Shown: piece after piece, positions 21,349 to 30,544 of the stretch
Layout: the number at the start of each line of letters is the position of its first letter
Numbering within the stretch: position 1 is the stretch's first letter
Source of the DNA: Devosia lucknowensis
Lineage (GTDB): Bacteria; Pseudomonadota; Alphaproteobacteria; Rhizobiales; Devosiaceae
Length of the DNA stretch: 64,000 bases
Direction of reading: 5' to 3'
NCBI RefSeq assembly: GCF_900177655.1
Contig: NZ_FXWK01000001.1
Span: 744,001-808,000 of the forward strand
Made by a program: the position numbers and the translations under genes
Notes under the pieces: model-generated
What the model saw: the letters and a program-made list of their open reading frames with translations, nothing else
The model's database searches: none
Told to the model about the DNA's origin: nothing

Positions 21349-21804
21349 TTGGACAAGTCGCCAGACGCGTTCCGTACCATCTCTGAAGCTGCCGAAGAGC
21401 TCGATCTCCCGCAGCACGTCCTCCGATTCTGGGAAACCCGGTTCAACACCATCAAGCCGCTCAAGCGTGGCGGCGGGCGGCGCTATTACCGGCCCGAGGA
21501 CGTCATGCTGCTGCGCGGCATCCGGCACCTGCTCTACGATCAGGGTTTCACCATCAAGGGCGTCCAGCGCATCCTCAAGGATCAGGGCCCGCGCTATGTC
21601 ATCGCCGTCGGCGAGGGCAAGGGGCTGGACGAAATCCTGCCGCTGATCGAGCAGGCGGAAGCCGCTGGGGACGAGGCCGAGCTCGAGGAAGCCGCGATGC
21701 TTGCCGATCCGTCGCTCGATCAGGAGTCGCGCGACAAGCTCTCTGACGTCCTCCGCGACCTCCTCGAGTGCAAACGCCTGCTCGAACGCGCCCGCGAACA
21801 CTGA
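21349..21804 (+). CDS. MerR-family regulator next to ihfA
   Basis: This is a 151-residue protein with a MerR-type helix-turn-helix at the N terminus: [23 protein letters not shown], shown in part as [13 protein letters not shown], then [19 protein letters not shown] coiled segment follows (about 75-150) with no metal-binding cysteines. TTG 21349, preceded by AGGAGACC, is the start; no ATG gives a complete domain. It belongs to the conserved MerR gene that trails ihfA in this class; its targets are not known to me. Confidence 0.85.
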   Translation: MDKSPDAFRTISEAAEELDLPQHVLRFWETRFNTIKPLKRGGGRRYYRPEDVMLLRGIRHLLYDQGFTIKGVQRILKDQGPRYVIAVGEGKGLDEILPLIEQAEAAGDEAELEEAAMLADPSLDQESRDKLSDVLRDLLECKRLLERAREH

Positions 21805-21833
21805 AGCCCCCATGGCCGAACGCGCCGACTGAT

Positions 21834-21847
21834 AGAATTCCCATTCC
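21834..21847. promoter_or_regulatory. Candidate IolR operator before iolG
   Basis: AGAATTCCCATTCC on the plus strand is GGAA-N6-TTCT on the minus strand. The same 4-6-4 pattern is found before iolC and iolR. It lies 61 bases before the iolG start. Confidence 0.45.
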
Positions 21848-21907
21848 AAAACTTCCGGAAATGGCCTATTCATTCCGCTAAAGGCTGCGCCGTTTCGGAG
21901 TTCTGCA

Positions 21908-22945
21908 ATGACCGTCAAATTCGCTCTTCTCGGCGCTGGCCGCATTGGCAAGGTCCACGCCAAAGCCGTGACCTCCAATCCCAAGGCGCGGCTGGTCGCG
22001 GTGGCCGATGCCGTGGCGGACGCGGCCTCTGCTCTGGCCGGCCAATACGGTGCAGAAGTGCGCAGCATCGACGCCATTGAGGGCGCCGCCGATATCGACG
22101 CCGTCATCATCTGCACACCGACCGATACCCATGCCGCGCTGATCGAGCGCTTCTCGCGCGCCGGCAAGGCGATCTTCTGCGAAAAGCCGATCGATCTCGA
22201 TGTCGAGCGCGTCAAATCCTGCCTCAAGGTCGTCGACGAGACCGGCGCCACCCTGATGGTGGGCTTCAACCGGCGCTTCGATCCGCATTTCCAGGCGGTC
22301 AAGGACGCGGTGCTGTCCGGTCAGGTGGGCGACGTCGAGATGGTCACCATCGTCTCGCGCGATCCCGGCGCCCCGCCGGCCGACTACGTCAAGCGCTCGG
22401 GCGGCATTTTCCGCGATATGACCATCCACGATTTCGACATGGCGCGCTGGCTGCTGGGCGAGGAGATCGACAGCGTCTCCGCCCAGGCCTCCGTCCTGGT
22501 CGACAAGGCCATCGGCCAAGCCGGCGACTTTGACAGCGCCTCGGTCATGCTCATCACCGCCTCCGGCAAGCATGCCACGATTTCCAATTCCCGCCGCGCC
22601 ACTTATGGCTACGACCAGCGCATCGAGGTTCATGGCTCCAGGGGCGCCGTCGCCGCCGAAAACCAGCGGCCGGTCTCCATTGAGATCGCCAATGCCGCCG
22701 GCTATACCCGCCCGCCGCTCCATGATTTCTTCATGACCCGCTACACCGAAGCCTATGCGCGCGAGATCACCAGCTTCATCGACTTCGTGGAAGCGAAAAC
22801 TCCCGCTTCGCCCAGCGGCGCCGATGGCCTTGTGGCCCTGGCTCTGGCCGAAGCGGCGTTGAAGTCGGTCAGCGAGGGCAGGGCGGTCAAGGTCTCCGAA
22901 GTCACCGGGCCCCTGGCCGACAGGAGCGTGTTCCAGGGCCGCTGA
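21908..22945 (+). CDS. iolG: myo-Inositol 2-dehydrogenase
   Basis: IolG oxidises myo-inositol to 2-keto-myo-inositol with NAD+, the first catabolic step. The 345-residue Gfo/Idh/MocA enzyme has the Rossmann motif GAGRIGKVH, the EKPIDLD lysine motif and DMTIHDFDMARWL with the catalytic Asp/His. GFNRRFDPHF and RRATYGYDQR are typical of inositol dehydrogenases. The gene is convergent with the iolB-side of the minus-strand iol run, separated by a small secreted-protein gene. Confidence 0.93.
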   Translation: MTVKFALLGAGRIGKVHAKAVTSNPKARLVAVADAVADAASALAGQYGAEVRSIDAIEGAADIDAVIICTPTDTHAALIERFSRAGKAIFCEKPIDLDVERVKSCLKVVDETGATLMVGFNRRFDPHFQAVKDAVLSGQVGDVEMVTIVSRDPGAPPADYVKRSGGIFRDMTIHDFDMARWLLGEEIDSVSAQASVLVDKAIGQAGDFDSASVMLITASGKHATISNSRRATYGYDQRIEVHGSRGAVAAENQRPVSIEIANAAGYTRPPLHDFFMTRYTEAYAREITSFIDFVEAKTPASPSGADGLVALALAEAALKSVSEGRAVKVSEVTGPLADRSVFQGR

Positions 22946-22977
22946 GGCCTGGTCGGCAATCGTGCTAGTCTCGGGCC

Positions 22978-23454
22978 ATGCTCCGCCCGATGATTCCGCT
23001 GCTGCTGCTTGCCCTCTCCGCTCCCCCGTCGCTGGCGAGCGAACTCCTGGGCACCGTGACCGCCGACGGCGCCTGCGAGCGTCTCGTCATCGAGGACGTG
23101 GACCTCACCGCCCAATGCGGCACTCCGGTCATGCAGATGCATGAAAGCAACGGGCGCGTCGCCGCGTCGGCCGGCACCGGCGGCCAGGCCTGGTTCGGCC
23201 TCGCCGAACCCGAACGCATGGTGCTGTTCTATGGCCCCGGAAACGGAGACAACTGGACCGACCATGCCGTCAACCGGATCGTCGTCCACGACAACGCGAC
23301 CGGCGCCAATGTCATCATGCGCGACGCCGCCGGCACCTGCACCTATCGCGATGCCGACCCCGGCCGGCTCGTCACCTGCGAGGCCGAGGATGCCGCGGGC
23401 AAGACCTACGCCCTGACCTACCGCACCGACGGCGGTCCTGGCTTCACCTTCTAG
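22978..23454 (+). CDS. Small secreted protein of unknown function
   Basis: This is a 158-residue protein with a clear signal peptide (MIPLLLLALSAPPSLAS, cleavage near residue 20). A compact beta-rich periplasmic domain follows. It has four cysteines in two pairs (CERL and AQCG; GTCTYR and VTCEAEDA), which could form disulfides. I recognise no family. It starts 33 bases after iolG and may be co-transcribed, but nothing links it to inositol. Confidence 0.7.
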   Translation: MLRPMIPLLLLALSAPPSLASELLGTVTADGACERLVIEDVDLTAQCGTPVMQMHESNGRVAASAGTGGQAWFGLAEPERMVLFYGPGNGDNWTDHAVNRIVVHDNATGANVIMRDAAGTCTYRDADPGRLVTCEAEDAAGKTYALTYRTDGGPGFTF

Positions 23455-23455
23455 C

Positions 23456-24256
23456 CTAGGTCAGCAGCCACTCGTGCTCGGGCGCATTGTGGAATTTCCA
23501 CACCCGCTTTGGCCCGGCCATGACGTTGAGATAATAGCTGTCATACCCCGCCGTCGTCGCCACCGGATGATAGCCGCGCGGCACCAGCACCACGTCCCCG
23601 TCCTCGATCGCCATCGCCTCGTCGAGGCTCCGGTCGTCGGTATAGACGCGCTGGAAGCCAAAGCCCTGAGGAGGGTTGAACCGGTGGTAATAGCTCTCCT
23701 CGAGCTGGCTTTCGTGCGGCAGGTTGTCCTGGTCGTGCTTGTGCGGCGGGTAGGAGGACGTGTTGCCCTGCGGCGTGATCACCTCCACCACCAGCAGCGC
23801 ATTGGCTGCGCCATCATCCTCGGGCATGATATTGTAGACATGCCGGATATTGGCGCCCTTGCCGCGGGTGATGCGGGCATGCGTGCCCGGCGCAATCACC
23901 CTCGCATGGAAATCCCCGCCGCCCGGTGCCGAACACACGGCCAGCTCGAGATCGGTCGTCGCATCGACCGCCCAGTTGCGGCCTGCGGGCACGTAAACCG
24001 CCCAGGGCGCGCCCCCGAACGGGCTCATCCGTTCGCCCAACTCGCCGAAATCCTCGCCATCGACCGCGAAGCGCCCCTTGCCGCTGACGATCACGAGGCA
24101 GACCTCGCGCTCGGCGGTCGCCTCGCCATAGGCCTCGCCTGTTCTCAGCCGATGCAGACCAAAGCCCACATGCGCCCAGCCCGCCGAGGCTGGAGTGACG
24201 TCATGGATCTTTCCGGTCTGGCTCGTCGGACGGATCAGCAGGTGGGAGTGCGGCAT
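23456..24256 (-). CDS. iolB: 5-Deoxy-glucuronate isomerase
   Basis: IolB isomerises 5-deoxy-D-glucuronate to 2-deoxy-5-keto-gluconate in inositol catabolism. The 266-residue cupin shows YPPHKHDQDNLPHESQLEE with metal-binding His/Glu residues (part: PPHKHDQDNLPHESQLEE), YYHRFNPPQGFGFQRVY, and GYHPVATTAGYDSYYL. I chose ATG 24256 (MPHSHLLIRP); an upstream in-frame start would only add residues unlike the family. The 5' end overlaps the DUF3329-type gene upstream by 56 bases, suggesting coupling. Confidence 0.94.
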   Translation of the reverse strand: MPHSHLLIRPTSQTGKIHDVTPASAGWAHVGFGLHRLRTGEAYGEATAEREVCLVIVSGKGRFAVDGEDFGELGERMSPFGGAPWAVYVPAGRNWAVDATTDLELAVCSAPGGGDFHARVIAPGTHARITRGKGANIRHVYNIMPEDDGAANALLVVEVITPQGNTSSYPPHKHDQDNLPHESQLEESYYHRFNPPQGFGFQRVYTDDRSLDEAMAIEDGDVVLVPRGYHPVATTAGYDSYYLNVMAGPKRVWKFHNAPEHEWLLT

Positions 24257-24449
24257 CGGCAGTCTCCTTGGGGAAGGTATAGAAGAAATTCCAGGCCACA
24301 TAGGCCAGCGCGGCGCCCACCAGGAAGGCCCAGAACATGTCTTGCGTGTAAAGCAGTTCCCAGCCCAGCCACAGGGCCAGGAACACGGCCACCGCCACGC
24401 GCCGCCACAGCGGCCGGAACCATTTCAGATCGTTTTCTTTCAGCGCCAT
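24201..24449 (-). CDS. DUF3329-type small membrane protein inside the iol run
   Basis: This is an 82-residue protein starting with LKWFRPLWRRVAVAV, then two hydrophobic helices (about 18-30 and 38-58) and an acidic, proline-rich tail. The WFRPLWRR start and two helices resemble the short DUF3329 proteins of Hyphomicrobiales, from memory. Its tail is encoded over the first 56 bases of iolB in another frame. Its place between iolE and iolB suggests a role tied to the operon, but no function is known. Confidence 0.62.
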   Translation of the reverse strand: MALKENDLKWFRPLWRRVAVAVFLALWLGWELLYTQDMFWAFLVGAALAYVAWNFFYTFPKETADAALPPADPSDEPDRKDP

Positions 24450-24477
24450 GCCGGGTCCTGCCGTTCGATTGCCAAGT

Positions 24478-24576
24478 CATTCCGGCGCAGGCCGGAATCC
24501 ATGCGCTGTTCTAACAACACTATGGACGCCGTTGATAGCCTTCAGAAGGGATCCCGGCTCTCGCCGGGATGACACA
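24478..24576. repeat. Intergenic palindromes between iolE and the DUF3329 gene (families B)
   Basis: CATTCCGGCGCAGGCCGGAATCC (24478-24500) and GATCCCGGCTCTCGCCGGGAT (24550-24571) are two hairpin units joined by a short spacer. They belong to the short REP-like palindromes that recur in Hyphomicrobiales genomes. A variant lies at 25547-25573. Confidence 0.65.
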
Positions 24577-24585
24577 AGGAGGCAG

Positions 24586-25503
24586 CTACGCTTTCGGAAA
24601 GCCCTGCGTCTCGACCGTATAACCTGCTGCCGTCATCACCCGCATCAGCTCGGCATGCCCGATCTGCGCCATTTTCAGCGGCGGCGCCTTGACCGGGTCC
24701 TGCTCGGCCTCCACCACGAACCAGCCTTCATAGCCATGGTCGGCCAGCCGCTGCACGATGGCGCCGAAATCGAGCGAGCCGTCGCCCGGCACGGTGAAGG
24801 CGCCCAGCGCCACCGCATCAAGAAAACTCTGCTTGCTCCGATCAAGTCCATCCACCACGGCACGGCGAATATCCTTCACATGCACATGATTGATGCGCGC
24901 ATGGTGCTTGTCGATCGCCCGCAACGGATCGCCGCCGGCAAAGGCCAGGTGCCCCGCGTCGAGCAAGAGCGGAATGCCTTCTCCCGACGCCGCCATGAAC
25001 GCATCCAGCTCCGCCTCGGTCTCAACCACGGCCGCCATATGGTGGTGATAGCTCAGCGGCATGCCCTGTTCAGCGCACCATTCCCCGAATGCGGTCAGCG
25101 TCCGCCCATAGGTTTTCATCTCGTCATCGGTCAGTTTCGGCTTCTGCGCCAGCGGCACGTCGCGCTTCCCCTGGATCGAGCGGCCCACCTCGCCATAGAC
25201 GATGCACGGCGCGTCGACGGCCTTGAACAGCTCGATCATCGGCGCGATCCGGTCCTTGTTGACCGCGAGCTCCTCGTTCACCAGCGTCCCGGAAAACCAC
25301 CCGCCGCACAGCGTCACATCGGCCGCGCGCAGGATGGGCAGCATCACATCGGGGTCATCAGGGAACCGCCGCCCCTTCTCCATGCCGGTAAACCCGGCCG
25401 AGCGCGATTGCCTCAGGCACTCTTCCAGCGACACGTCATCGCTCAACTCCGGCAGATCGTCATTCCACCACGCGATCGGCGACATTCCCAGCCTGGCTTT
25501 CAT
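24586..25503 (-). CDS. iolE: myo-Inosose-2 dehydratase
   Basis: IolE dehydrates 2-keto-myo-inositol to a trihydroxycyclohexane-dione. The 305-residue TIM-barrel protein (xylose isomerase-like) has SPIAWWNDDLPEL at the start, FTGMEKGRRFP, SYHHHMAAVVETEAELD, LLLDAGHLAFAGGDP and INHVHVKDIR, which carry the metal ligands. It lies downstream of iolD with 231 bases of repeats between them, so it could be separately attenuated. Confidence 0.94.
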   Translation of the reverse strand: MKARLGMSPIAWWNDDLPELSDDVSLEECLRQSRSAGFTGMEKGRRFPDDPDVMLPILRAADVTLCGGWFSGTLVNEELAVNKDRIAPMIELFKAVDAPCIVYGEVGRSIQGKRDVPLAQKPKLTDDEMKTYGRTLTAFGEWCAEQGMPLSYHHHMAAVVETEAELDAFMAASGEGIPLLLDAGHLAFAGGDPLRAIDKHHARINHVHVKDIRRAVVDGLDRSKQSFLDAVALGAFTVPGDGSLDFGAIVQRLADHGYEGWFVVEAEQDPVKAPPLKMAQIGHAELMRVMTAAGYTVETQGFPKA

Positions 25504-25546
25504 TCATTTGCTCCCATTTTTGCCTCGCGGCCTCGTCGATCGCGGC

Positions 25547-25720
25547 GTCATTCCGGCGAAGGCCGGAATCCACGCTGGGGCCTTCCTGCCCAGCAGGGCG
25601 GGTGAGGGGTATCTCTCCCCGCGCTCGATTCTCTCAATTCCATCGTCATTGCCCGGCTTGTCCGGGCAATCCATCTCGCCTCCGCATGGACCACCGGGAC
25701 AAGCCCGGTGGTGACGACCA
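25547..25720. repeat. Mosaic of palindromic elements between iolE and iolD
   Basis: Two kinds are visible. CATTCCGGCGAAGGCCGGAATCC at 25549-25571 is family B. GTCATTGCCCGGCTTGTCCGGGCAATCC (25645-25672), with its partner ACCACCGGGACAAGCCCGGTGGT near 25690-25712, is family C. A 29-base stretch of family C (25640-25668) is repeated exactly inside a coding region at 54047-54075. No gene is seen in the 231-base gap. Confidence 0.7.
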
Positions 25721-25734
25721 CTACGAGCTACTGA

Positions 25735-27579
25735 CTACCCAATCCGCTGCGCCTTCAGCGCCTCGACATAGGCCGCGCGCGCCGCGTTGACGGTCGGCCT
25801 GTCGCTCACCTCGGGCACCGCCACGTCCCACCAGTGTCCGCCCGCTTCCGTGGTGATCAGAGGATCGGTGTCGATCACCAGCACATGCACGCCCGCCTTG
25901 CCTTCGCTGTCAGCCAGCGCCACCTCCAGCTCATCCACCGATCCGACCTTTCGGGCCGTTGCGCCCATGGATGCGGCATGCGCCGCAAAATCCACATTGG
26001 GCAGTTCGGCATGGTAGGTGTCGCGGAACAGATTGTTGAAATTGTCTCCGCCTGTGGCCATCTGCAGGCGGTTGATGCATCCGAACCCCGCATTGTCGAG
26101 CACTACGATGGTGAGCCTCACGCCCATCATCACCGCAGACACGATTTCAGAGTTCATCATCAGGTAGCTGCCGTCGCCGACCATCACCACCACGTCGTCG
26201 GCCGGTCGCGCCATCGCCACGCCCAGGCCGCCGGCGATTTCGTAGCCCATGGTCGAAAACCCGTAGTCGAGATGGTACGAGCCCGGGCCGTCGGCCCGCC
26301 ACAGCTTGTGTAGTTCGCCCGGCAGTCCACCCGATGCGCAGACCAGCGTCGCCGCCTTGCGCCCTCGCTGCACTGCCCCGATCACCTGCGCATCCGATGG
26401 CAGAGCCGCATTTCCTGCCGCCCGCACAGCATCCGCTTCGACGACCCATTCTTCCTTGAGTTTCAAGGCTTTGTTCGTCCAGGCGGAATCAACCTGCCAG
26501 CCCATCAGCGCCGCATCGAGTGCTTCGAGGCCCACCCGCGCATCGGCCACCAGTGGCAGCGCATCATGCTTGTGGGCGTCGAATGCCTGCACGTTGAGGC
26601 CGATGATCTTTAGGTCCGGATTCTTGAACAGGGCCCATGAGCCGGTCGTGAAGTCCTGGAGGCGCGATCCGACCGCCAGCACCACGTCGGCGTCCTCCGC
26701 CAGCGCGTTGGAGGCCGACGACCCGGTTACTCCGACGCTGCCCATGTTGAGTTCATGGTCGTGGGGCAGGGCGCTCTTTCCCGCCTGCGTTTCCATCACC
26801 GGGATGCCATGCTCCTCGGCGAAGGCAGCCAGGCTTTCCGTAGCCTCTGAGTAGAGCACGCCACCTCCGGCGATGATGACCGGCTTTTTCGCCAGCTTCA
26901 GCGCCGCCGCCGCCGTTGCGAATTCATCCGCGTCCGGCATGACCCGCCGCGGCACCCAGACTTTTTCTGCAAAGAAGCTTTCTGGGTAATCATAGGCTTC
27001 CGCCTGCGTGTCCTGGCAAAGCGACAGCGTCACCGGTCCGCATTCGGCCGGGTCGGTCAGAACCTGCATGGCACGCCGCAAGGCGGGAATGATCTGCTCG
27101 GGCCGGGTGATCCGGTCAAAATAGCGGCTGACTGGCTTGAAACAGTCATTGGCCGAAACCGTGCCGTCGCCGAAATTTTCGACCTGTTGCAGCACCGGGT
27201 CCGGCAGCCGGTTGGCGAACACGTCGCCCGGCAGCAGCAGCAGGGGAATGCGGTTCACATGCGCTAGTGCCGCCGCCGTCACCATGTTCAGAGCACCGGG
27301 CCCGATCGAGGTCGTTGCCGCCATGAACCGGCGGCGAAAATTGGCCTTGGCATAGCCGATCGCGGCATGCGCCATGCTCTGCTCGTTCTGTCCGCGATAG
27401 GTCGGCAGCTGATCCTTTATGCCATGCAGCGCTTCGCCGATGCCGGCAACATTGCCATGTCCGAAAATCGCCCACACACCGCCGAAGATCGGCACGGTCT
27501 CGCCCGCGATCACGGTCTTCTGCGCCGCCAGAAACCGCGCCACGGCCTGCGCCATCGTCAATCGAACCGTCTGGCTCAT
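25735..27579 (-). CDS. iolD: 3D-(3,5/4)-trihydroxycyclohexane-1,2-dione hydrolase
   Basis: IolD is a thiamine-diphosphate enzyme that opens the ring of the IolE product to 5-deoxy-glucuronate. The 614-residue protein has the three ThDP-family domains. VPIFGGVWAIFGHGNVAGIGEAL lies in the N-terminal PYR domain (part: GGVWAIFGHGNVAGIGEAL), with a Glu in ALHGIKDQ-type contact. The C-terminal PP domain holds VVVMVGDGSYLMMNSE, the GDG...N cofactor motif. ATG 27579 is preceded by GAGGAG; a GTG two codons upstream is possible. Confidence 0.95.
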   Translation of the reverse strand: MSQTVRLTMAQAVARFLAAQKTVIAGETVPIFGGVWAIFGHGNVAGIGEALHGIKDQLPTYRGQNEQSMAHAAIGYAKANFRRRFMAATTSIGPGALNMVTAAALAHVNRIPLLLLPGDVFANRLPDPVLQQVENFGDGTVSANDCFKPVSRYFDRITRPEQIIPALRRAMQVLTDPAECGPVTLSLCQDTQAEAYDYPESFFAEKVWVPRRVMPDADEFATAAAALKLAKKPVIIAGGGVLYSEATESLAAFAEEHGIPVMETQAGKSALPHDHELNMGSVGVTGSSASNALAEDADVVLAVGSRLQDFTTGSWALFKNPDLKIIGLNVQAFDAHKHDALPLVADARVGLEALDAALMGWQVDSAWTNKALKLKEEWVVEADAVRAAGNAALPSDAQVIGAVQRGRKAATLVCASGGLPGELHKLWRADGPGSYHLDYGFSTMGYEIAGGLGVAMARPADDVVVMVGDGSYLMMNSEIVSAVMMGVRLTIVVLDNAGFGCINRLQMATGGDNFNNLFRDTYHAELPNVDFAAHAASMGATARKVGSVDELEVALADSEGKAGVHVLVIDTDPLITTEAGGHWWDVAVPEVSDRPTVNAARAAYVEALKAQRIG

Positions 27580-27606
27580 CGCCACTCCTCATTCTTTTGG
27601 TGAGTT

Positions 27607-27709
27607 GCCCCCACCTAACCTGCCCCGGGGAACGCATCGAGCTTGCTTTAAAGCTGGCGAGCCACCGGCCGATCCCTCCCCCTGCCAGGGGGAGGCTAGG
27701 TGGGGGTAA
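27607..27709. repeat. Intergenic palindromic element, family A
   Basis: The ends CCCCCACCTAACCTGCCCCGG and GGGGGAGGCTAGGTGGGGGT are near-complementary, with smaller stems inside. It fills the gap between iolC and iolD. The same ends occur at 3536-3611 and 41506-41620. Confidence 0.65.
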
Positions 27710-27712
27710 TCC

Positions 27713-29629
27713 TCAAACCCCATCCCAAGCCGCAACCAGTCCACCAAACCGCTCAGCCATCATCGCCACGGCCTCGTCGTCGCCGATCCGCCCATCGAGC
27801 CAGGCCCGTGCCGCGTCGCCGAAAATCGTCCGGCCGACGGCAAAGCCCTTGACCCACTTTGCCCCCTTGGCGGCCTTGAAGCCAGCAAGCAGTTCCTCCT
27901 GCGGCGCATCGAGCCCGAGTAGTACGACGCCACGGCAATAGGGGTCATTGGCGTCGATCGTCGCATCGATTTGCGGCCAGGCCTTCTCGTCCTGACTCTC
28001 GAGCTTCCACCAATCGGGCCTAATCCCGGCATCGTAGATTTCGCTCATCGCCCGCGCCACCGTATCATCAGCCATCGGCCCATGCTTGCCGGCGATGATT
28101 TCCACCAGCAATTCGCGCCCGATCTTGCGCGCCGCGTCGAACGCCGCACGCAGCTTGTCGATCTGCGTCTGTCGCAGCTCAGCCGGGTCATCCGGATGAT
28201 AAAAGCACAGCACCTTGATGCAATGATCCACCGGCCATTCGACCAGCCGCGACCCCAGGTCCTGCGTGAATTCAAACTGCAGCGGCCGCGATCCAGGCAG
28301 TTCGATCGGCTTGGCCACCCAGAAATTCGGAATGGCACTCGCCGCATAAAGCGCATCGCGCCCATATTTGTCGTCGAGCAGCATGCCGAAGCCATCGCGG
28401 CCTTCGGCCACTTGCGCCGCCGCCTTTACGGCCAGCACTTTCAGGTCAGGTATCCGCGCCAGCTTTTCCGTATCGCCTTCGGCCATGTCTTCGAGCTGCA
28501 GGCGATGATCGATCGCCAGTGCGCGGAGGCTCGGGATTTCACGCCGCCGCGTCGTCGCCCAATGCACGTGATTGATCGCCTCGTCCTTGCGCAGCGCCCG
28601 TTCCTTGCTGCCATGCTCCAGGAAATAGTTGAGCTCCGTCCAGGTCGGGATTTCCGGCGCACACAGCAGCCGGCTCACCGCAAAAGCGCCGCAGGCATTG
28701 GCCCAGGTCGCACTCGTTTCATGTGGTTCGCTCCGCAGCCAGCCGCGCAGGAAACCGCTCATAAAGGCGTCGCCGGCCCCCAGCACATTGTAGACTTCGA
28801 TCGGAAATCCCTTGCCGACGATTCCGTCTTCCAGGTCATCCGGAATGGCCCCGTCATAAACGATGCAGCCCATCGGCCCGCGCTTGAGCACGATCGTCCC
28901 GCTTGAATAGGACCGGATGGTCTTGAGCGCCGCGGTGAGGTCGCTCTCGCCCGAAGCGATCAGCACCTCTTCCTCGGTCCCTACGATCAGGTCGCAATCG
29001 GTCAGCACCGTCTGCAGGTGCTTGGAGACCTCGTCCGACGCGATGTAGCGGCTGTCGCCTGCATCATGCCCGGCAAGACCCCACAGGTTCGGCCGGTAGT
29101 CGATATCGAACACGACCTTCCCGCCGTTTGCCTTTGCGATCCGCATCGCCTTGCGCTGCGCCGCGTCGCTGTTGGGCTTGGCGAAGTGCGTGCCCGTCAC
29201 CAGCACGGCTTTGGCCGATCGGATGAAATCCTCGTCGATATCGCCCTCATTTAGCGCCGCATCGGCGCAGTTGTCGCGATAAAAGATTAGAGGGAAGGAT
29301 TTGTCGTTCTCGACCGAGAGCAGTACCAGCGCCGTCAGTCGTTCTGGGTCGGTGACGACGCCTTTGGTCTCGACCCCCTCGCGTTGCAACTGCTCACGAA
29401 TGAACCGCCCCATCTGCTCGTTGCCGACGCGCGTGATCAGCGCCGACTTCAGCCCCAGTCGAGCCGTCCCCACCGAGATGTTGGTCGGGCATCCACCCAC
29501 CGACTTGGCGAAACTTCCGACGTCTTCCAGCCGCGTGCCGATCTGCTGGCCGTAAAGGTCGACCGAGGCGCGACCGATGGTGATCACGTCCAGCGTTTGA
29601 TCGGCAGTATCACTGATGCCAGGGGCCAT
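27713..29629 (-). CDS. iolC: Bifunctional 5-dehydro-2-deoxygluconokinase / phosphogluconate aldolase
   Basis: The 638-residue protein fuses two inositol-pathway steps. Residues about 10-320 form a PfkB-type kinase (SVGGCPTNISVGTARLGL, then YNVLGAGDAFMSGFLRGW with the catalytic Asp), which phosphorylates 2-deoxy-5-keto-gluconate. The remaining 310 residues are the DUF2090 domain, annotated as the aldolase that splits the product (DHRLQLEDMAEG, GFGMLLDDKYGRDAL, LVEIIAGKHG and FAVGRTIFGDAA). I chose ATG 29629, behind GAGGAGG. This fusion is common in Alphaproteobacteria. It heads the minus-strand iolC-D-E-x-B run. Confidence 0.94.
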   Translation of the reverse strand: MAPGISDTADQTLDVITIGRASVDLYGQQIGTRLEDVGSFAKSVGGCPTNISVGTARLGLKSALITRVGNEQMGRFIREQLQREGVETKGVVTDPERLTALVLLSVENDKSFPLIFYRDNCADAALNEGDIDEDFIRSAKAVLVTGTHFAKPNSDAAQRKAMRIAKANGGKVVFDIDYRPNLWGLAGHDAGDSRYIASDEVSKHLQTVLTDCDLIVGTEEEVLIASGESDLTAALKTIRSYSSGTIVLKRGPMGCIVYDGAIPDDLEDGIVGKGFPIEVYNVLGAGDAFMSGFLRGWLRSEPHETSATWANACGAFAVSRLLCAPEIPTWTELNYFLEHGSKERALRKDEAINHVHWATTRRREIPSLRALAIDHRLQLEDMAEGDTEKLARIPDLKVLAVKAAAQVAEGRDGFGMLLDDKYGRDALYAASAIPNFWVAKPIELPGSRPLQFEFTQDLGSRLVEWPVDHCIKVLCFYHPDDPAELRQTQIDKLRAAFDAARKIGRELLVEIIAGKHGPMADDTVARAMSEIYDAGIRPDWWKLESQDEKAWPQIDATIDANDPYCRGVVLLGLDAPQEELLAGFKAAKGAKWVKGFAVGRTIFGDAARAWLDGRIGDDEAVAMMAERFGGLVAAWDGV

Positions 29630-29693
29630 GCCCAACCTCCTCGGGCAAACTCGTTCTCATCTATGAAACACAAATTCCGTAAGTCGGCAATGT

Positions 29694-29707
29694 GGAATGA
29701 ATGTTCT
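29694..29707. promoter_or_regulatory. Candidate IolR operator before iolC
   Basis: GGAATGAATGTTCT fits GGAA-N6-TTCT. It lies 65 bases upstream of the iolC start and just behind the iolR stop. A looser second copy, GAAACACAAATTCC, lies at 29665-29678. Confidence 0.5.
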
Positions 29708-29710
29708 ATT

Positions 29711-30532
29711 TTAGCGCTGGCGGCGACGCTCGGCGACGGAGACGGTGAGCGCGGTGGCAAAGGCGAGGCTCGCCGACAGCGATCGGAAACCGGCATGGTC
29801 CGCTTCAATCACCTCGAACCAGATTTTTGCCGAGGTGGCGAGCGGCGACAGGGCGGAATCGGTCAGCGCCACGAGCGGCACCCCGCGATTGGCCAGGGCC
29901 TGCGCCTGAGCAGCGCTTTCGGGAGCGTAAGGCGAAAAGCTCACGGCGAAGGCGGCGTCCCGCGCCGTTGCCAGGGCAAGGAGGTCATCATCATTCCCCG
30001 CTGCTGAACTGACCACCTGACACCGCACCTTGAGCTTGCCGAAGGCATAGGCCATCGAGGTGACGACGGGAAAACTGCGTCGCCGGGCGATCAGGTAGAT
30101 CGTGTCTGCCCTGGCCAGCACCTCGACCGCGGCTTCCAGTTGCGCCGGGTCGATGGCGCTGCTCAGCGCATCCAGGCTCTGATGCGCGGCACCGATGAAA
30201 CCCTTGAGGATCGTGCCGCTCTCGGTCTCCGCCGCCCCGCCGGACTCGAGCTGCCGCAGCCGCTCCTCATAGGATGCATTGCGTCCCCTCAGTCGGGCCT
30301 GGAACAACTGCTGCAGTCCGGAAAAGCCGTCGAAGCCGAAATGCTGGGCGAAGCGAACCAGCGTCGACGGCTGCACGTCGGCAGCCTGCGCGATGCTGGC
30401 CGTGGTGCCGAACGCCATTTCGTCGGCATGATCGAGCGCATAGAGCGCCACCTGCATCAACCGCTTCGGCAGCGCGTCCCGCTGCCTCATGATCGCAAAT
30501 CGGAGGCTGTCGAAATCGGCAGGAGCTGGCAT
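29711..30532 (-). CDS. iolR: RpiR-family regulator of inositol catabolism (IolR type)
   Basis: This is a 273-residue regulator with an RpiR helix-turn-helix (about 10-85; MAFGTTASIAQAADVQPSTL then VRFAQHFGFDGFSGLQ) and a sugar-isomerase (SIS) ligand domain (about 110-260; IYLIARRRSFPVV, AFAVSFSPYAPE). Rhizobial IolR proteins of this family repress iol genes and respond to inositol-pathway intermediates. Its place just upstream of iolC on the same strand, and the shared half-palindromes around, support that role. Confidence 0.87.
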   Translation of the reverse strand: MPAPADFDSLRFAIMRQRDALPKRLMQVALYALDHADEMAFGTTASIAQAADVQPSTLVRFAQHFGFDGFSGLQQLFQARLRGRNASYEERLRQLESGGAAETESGTILKGFIGAAHQSLDALSSAIDPAQLEAAVEVLARADTIYLIARRRSFPVVTSMAYAFGKLKVRCQVVSSAAGNDDDLLALATARDAAFAVSFSPYAPESAAQAQALANRGVPLVALTDSALSPLATSAKIWFEVIEADHAGFRSLSASLAFATALTVSVAERRRQR

Positions 30533-30544
30533 TCGAATACTCGC

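Noticed and set aside
24478..25720. CRISPR array in the repeat-rich gaps of the iol region
   Set aside because: The palindromes are of different families, not evenly spaced, and have no unique spacers.
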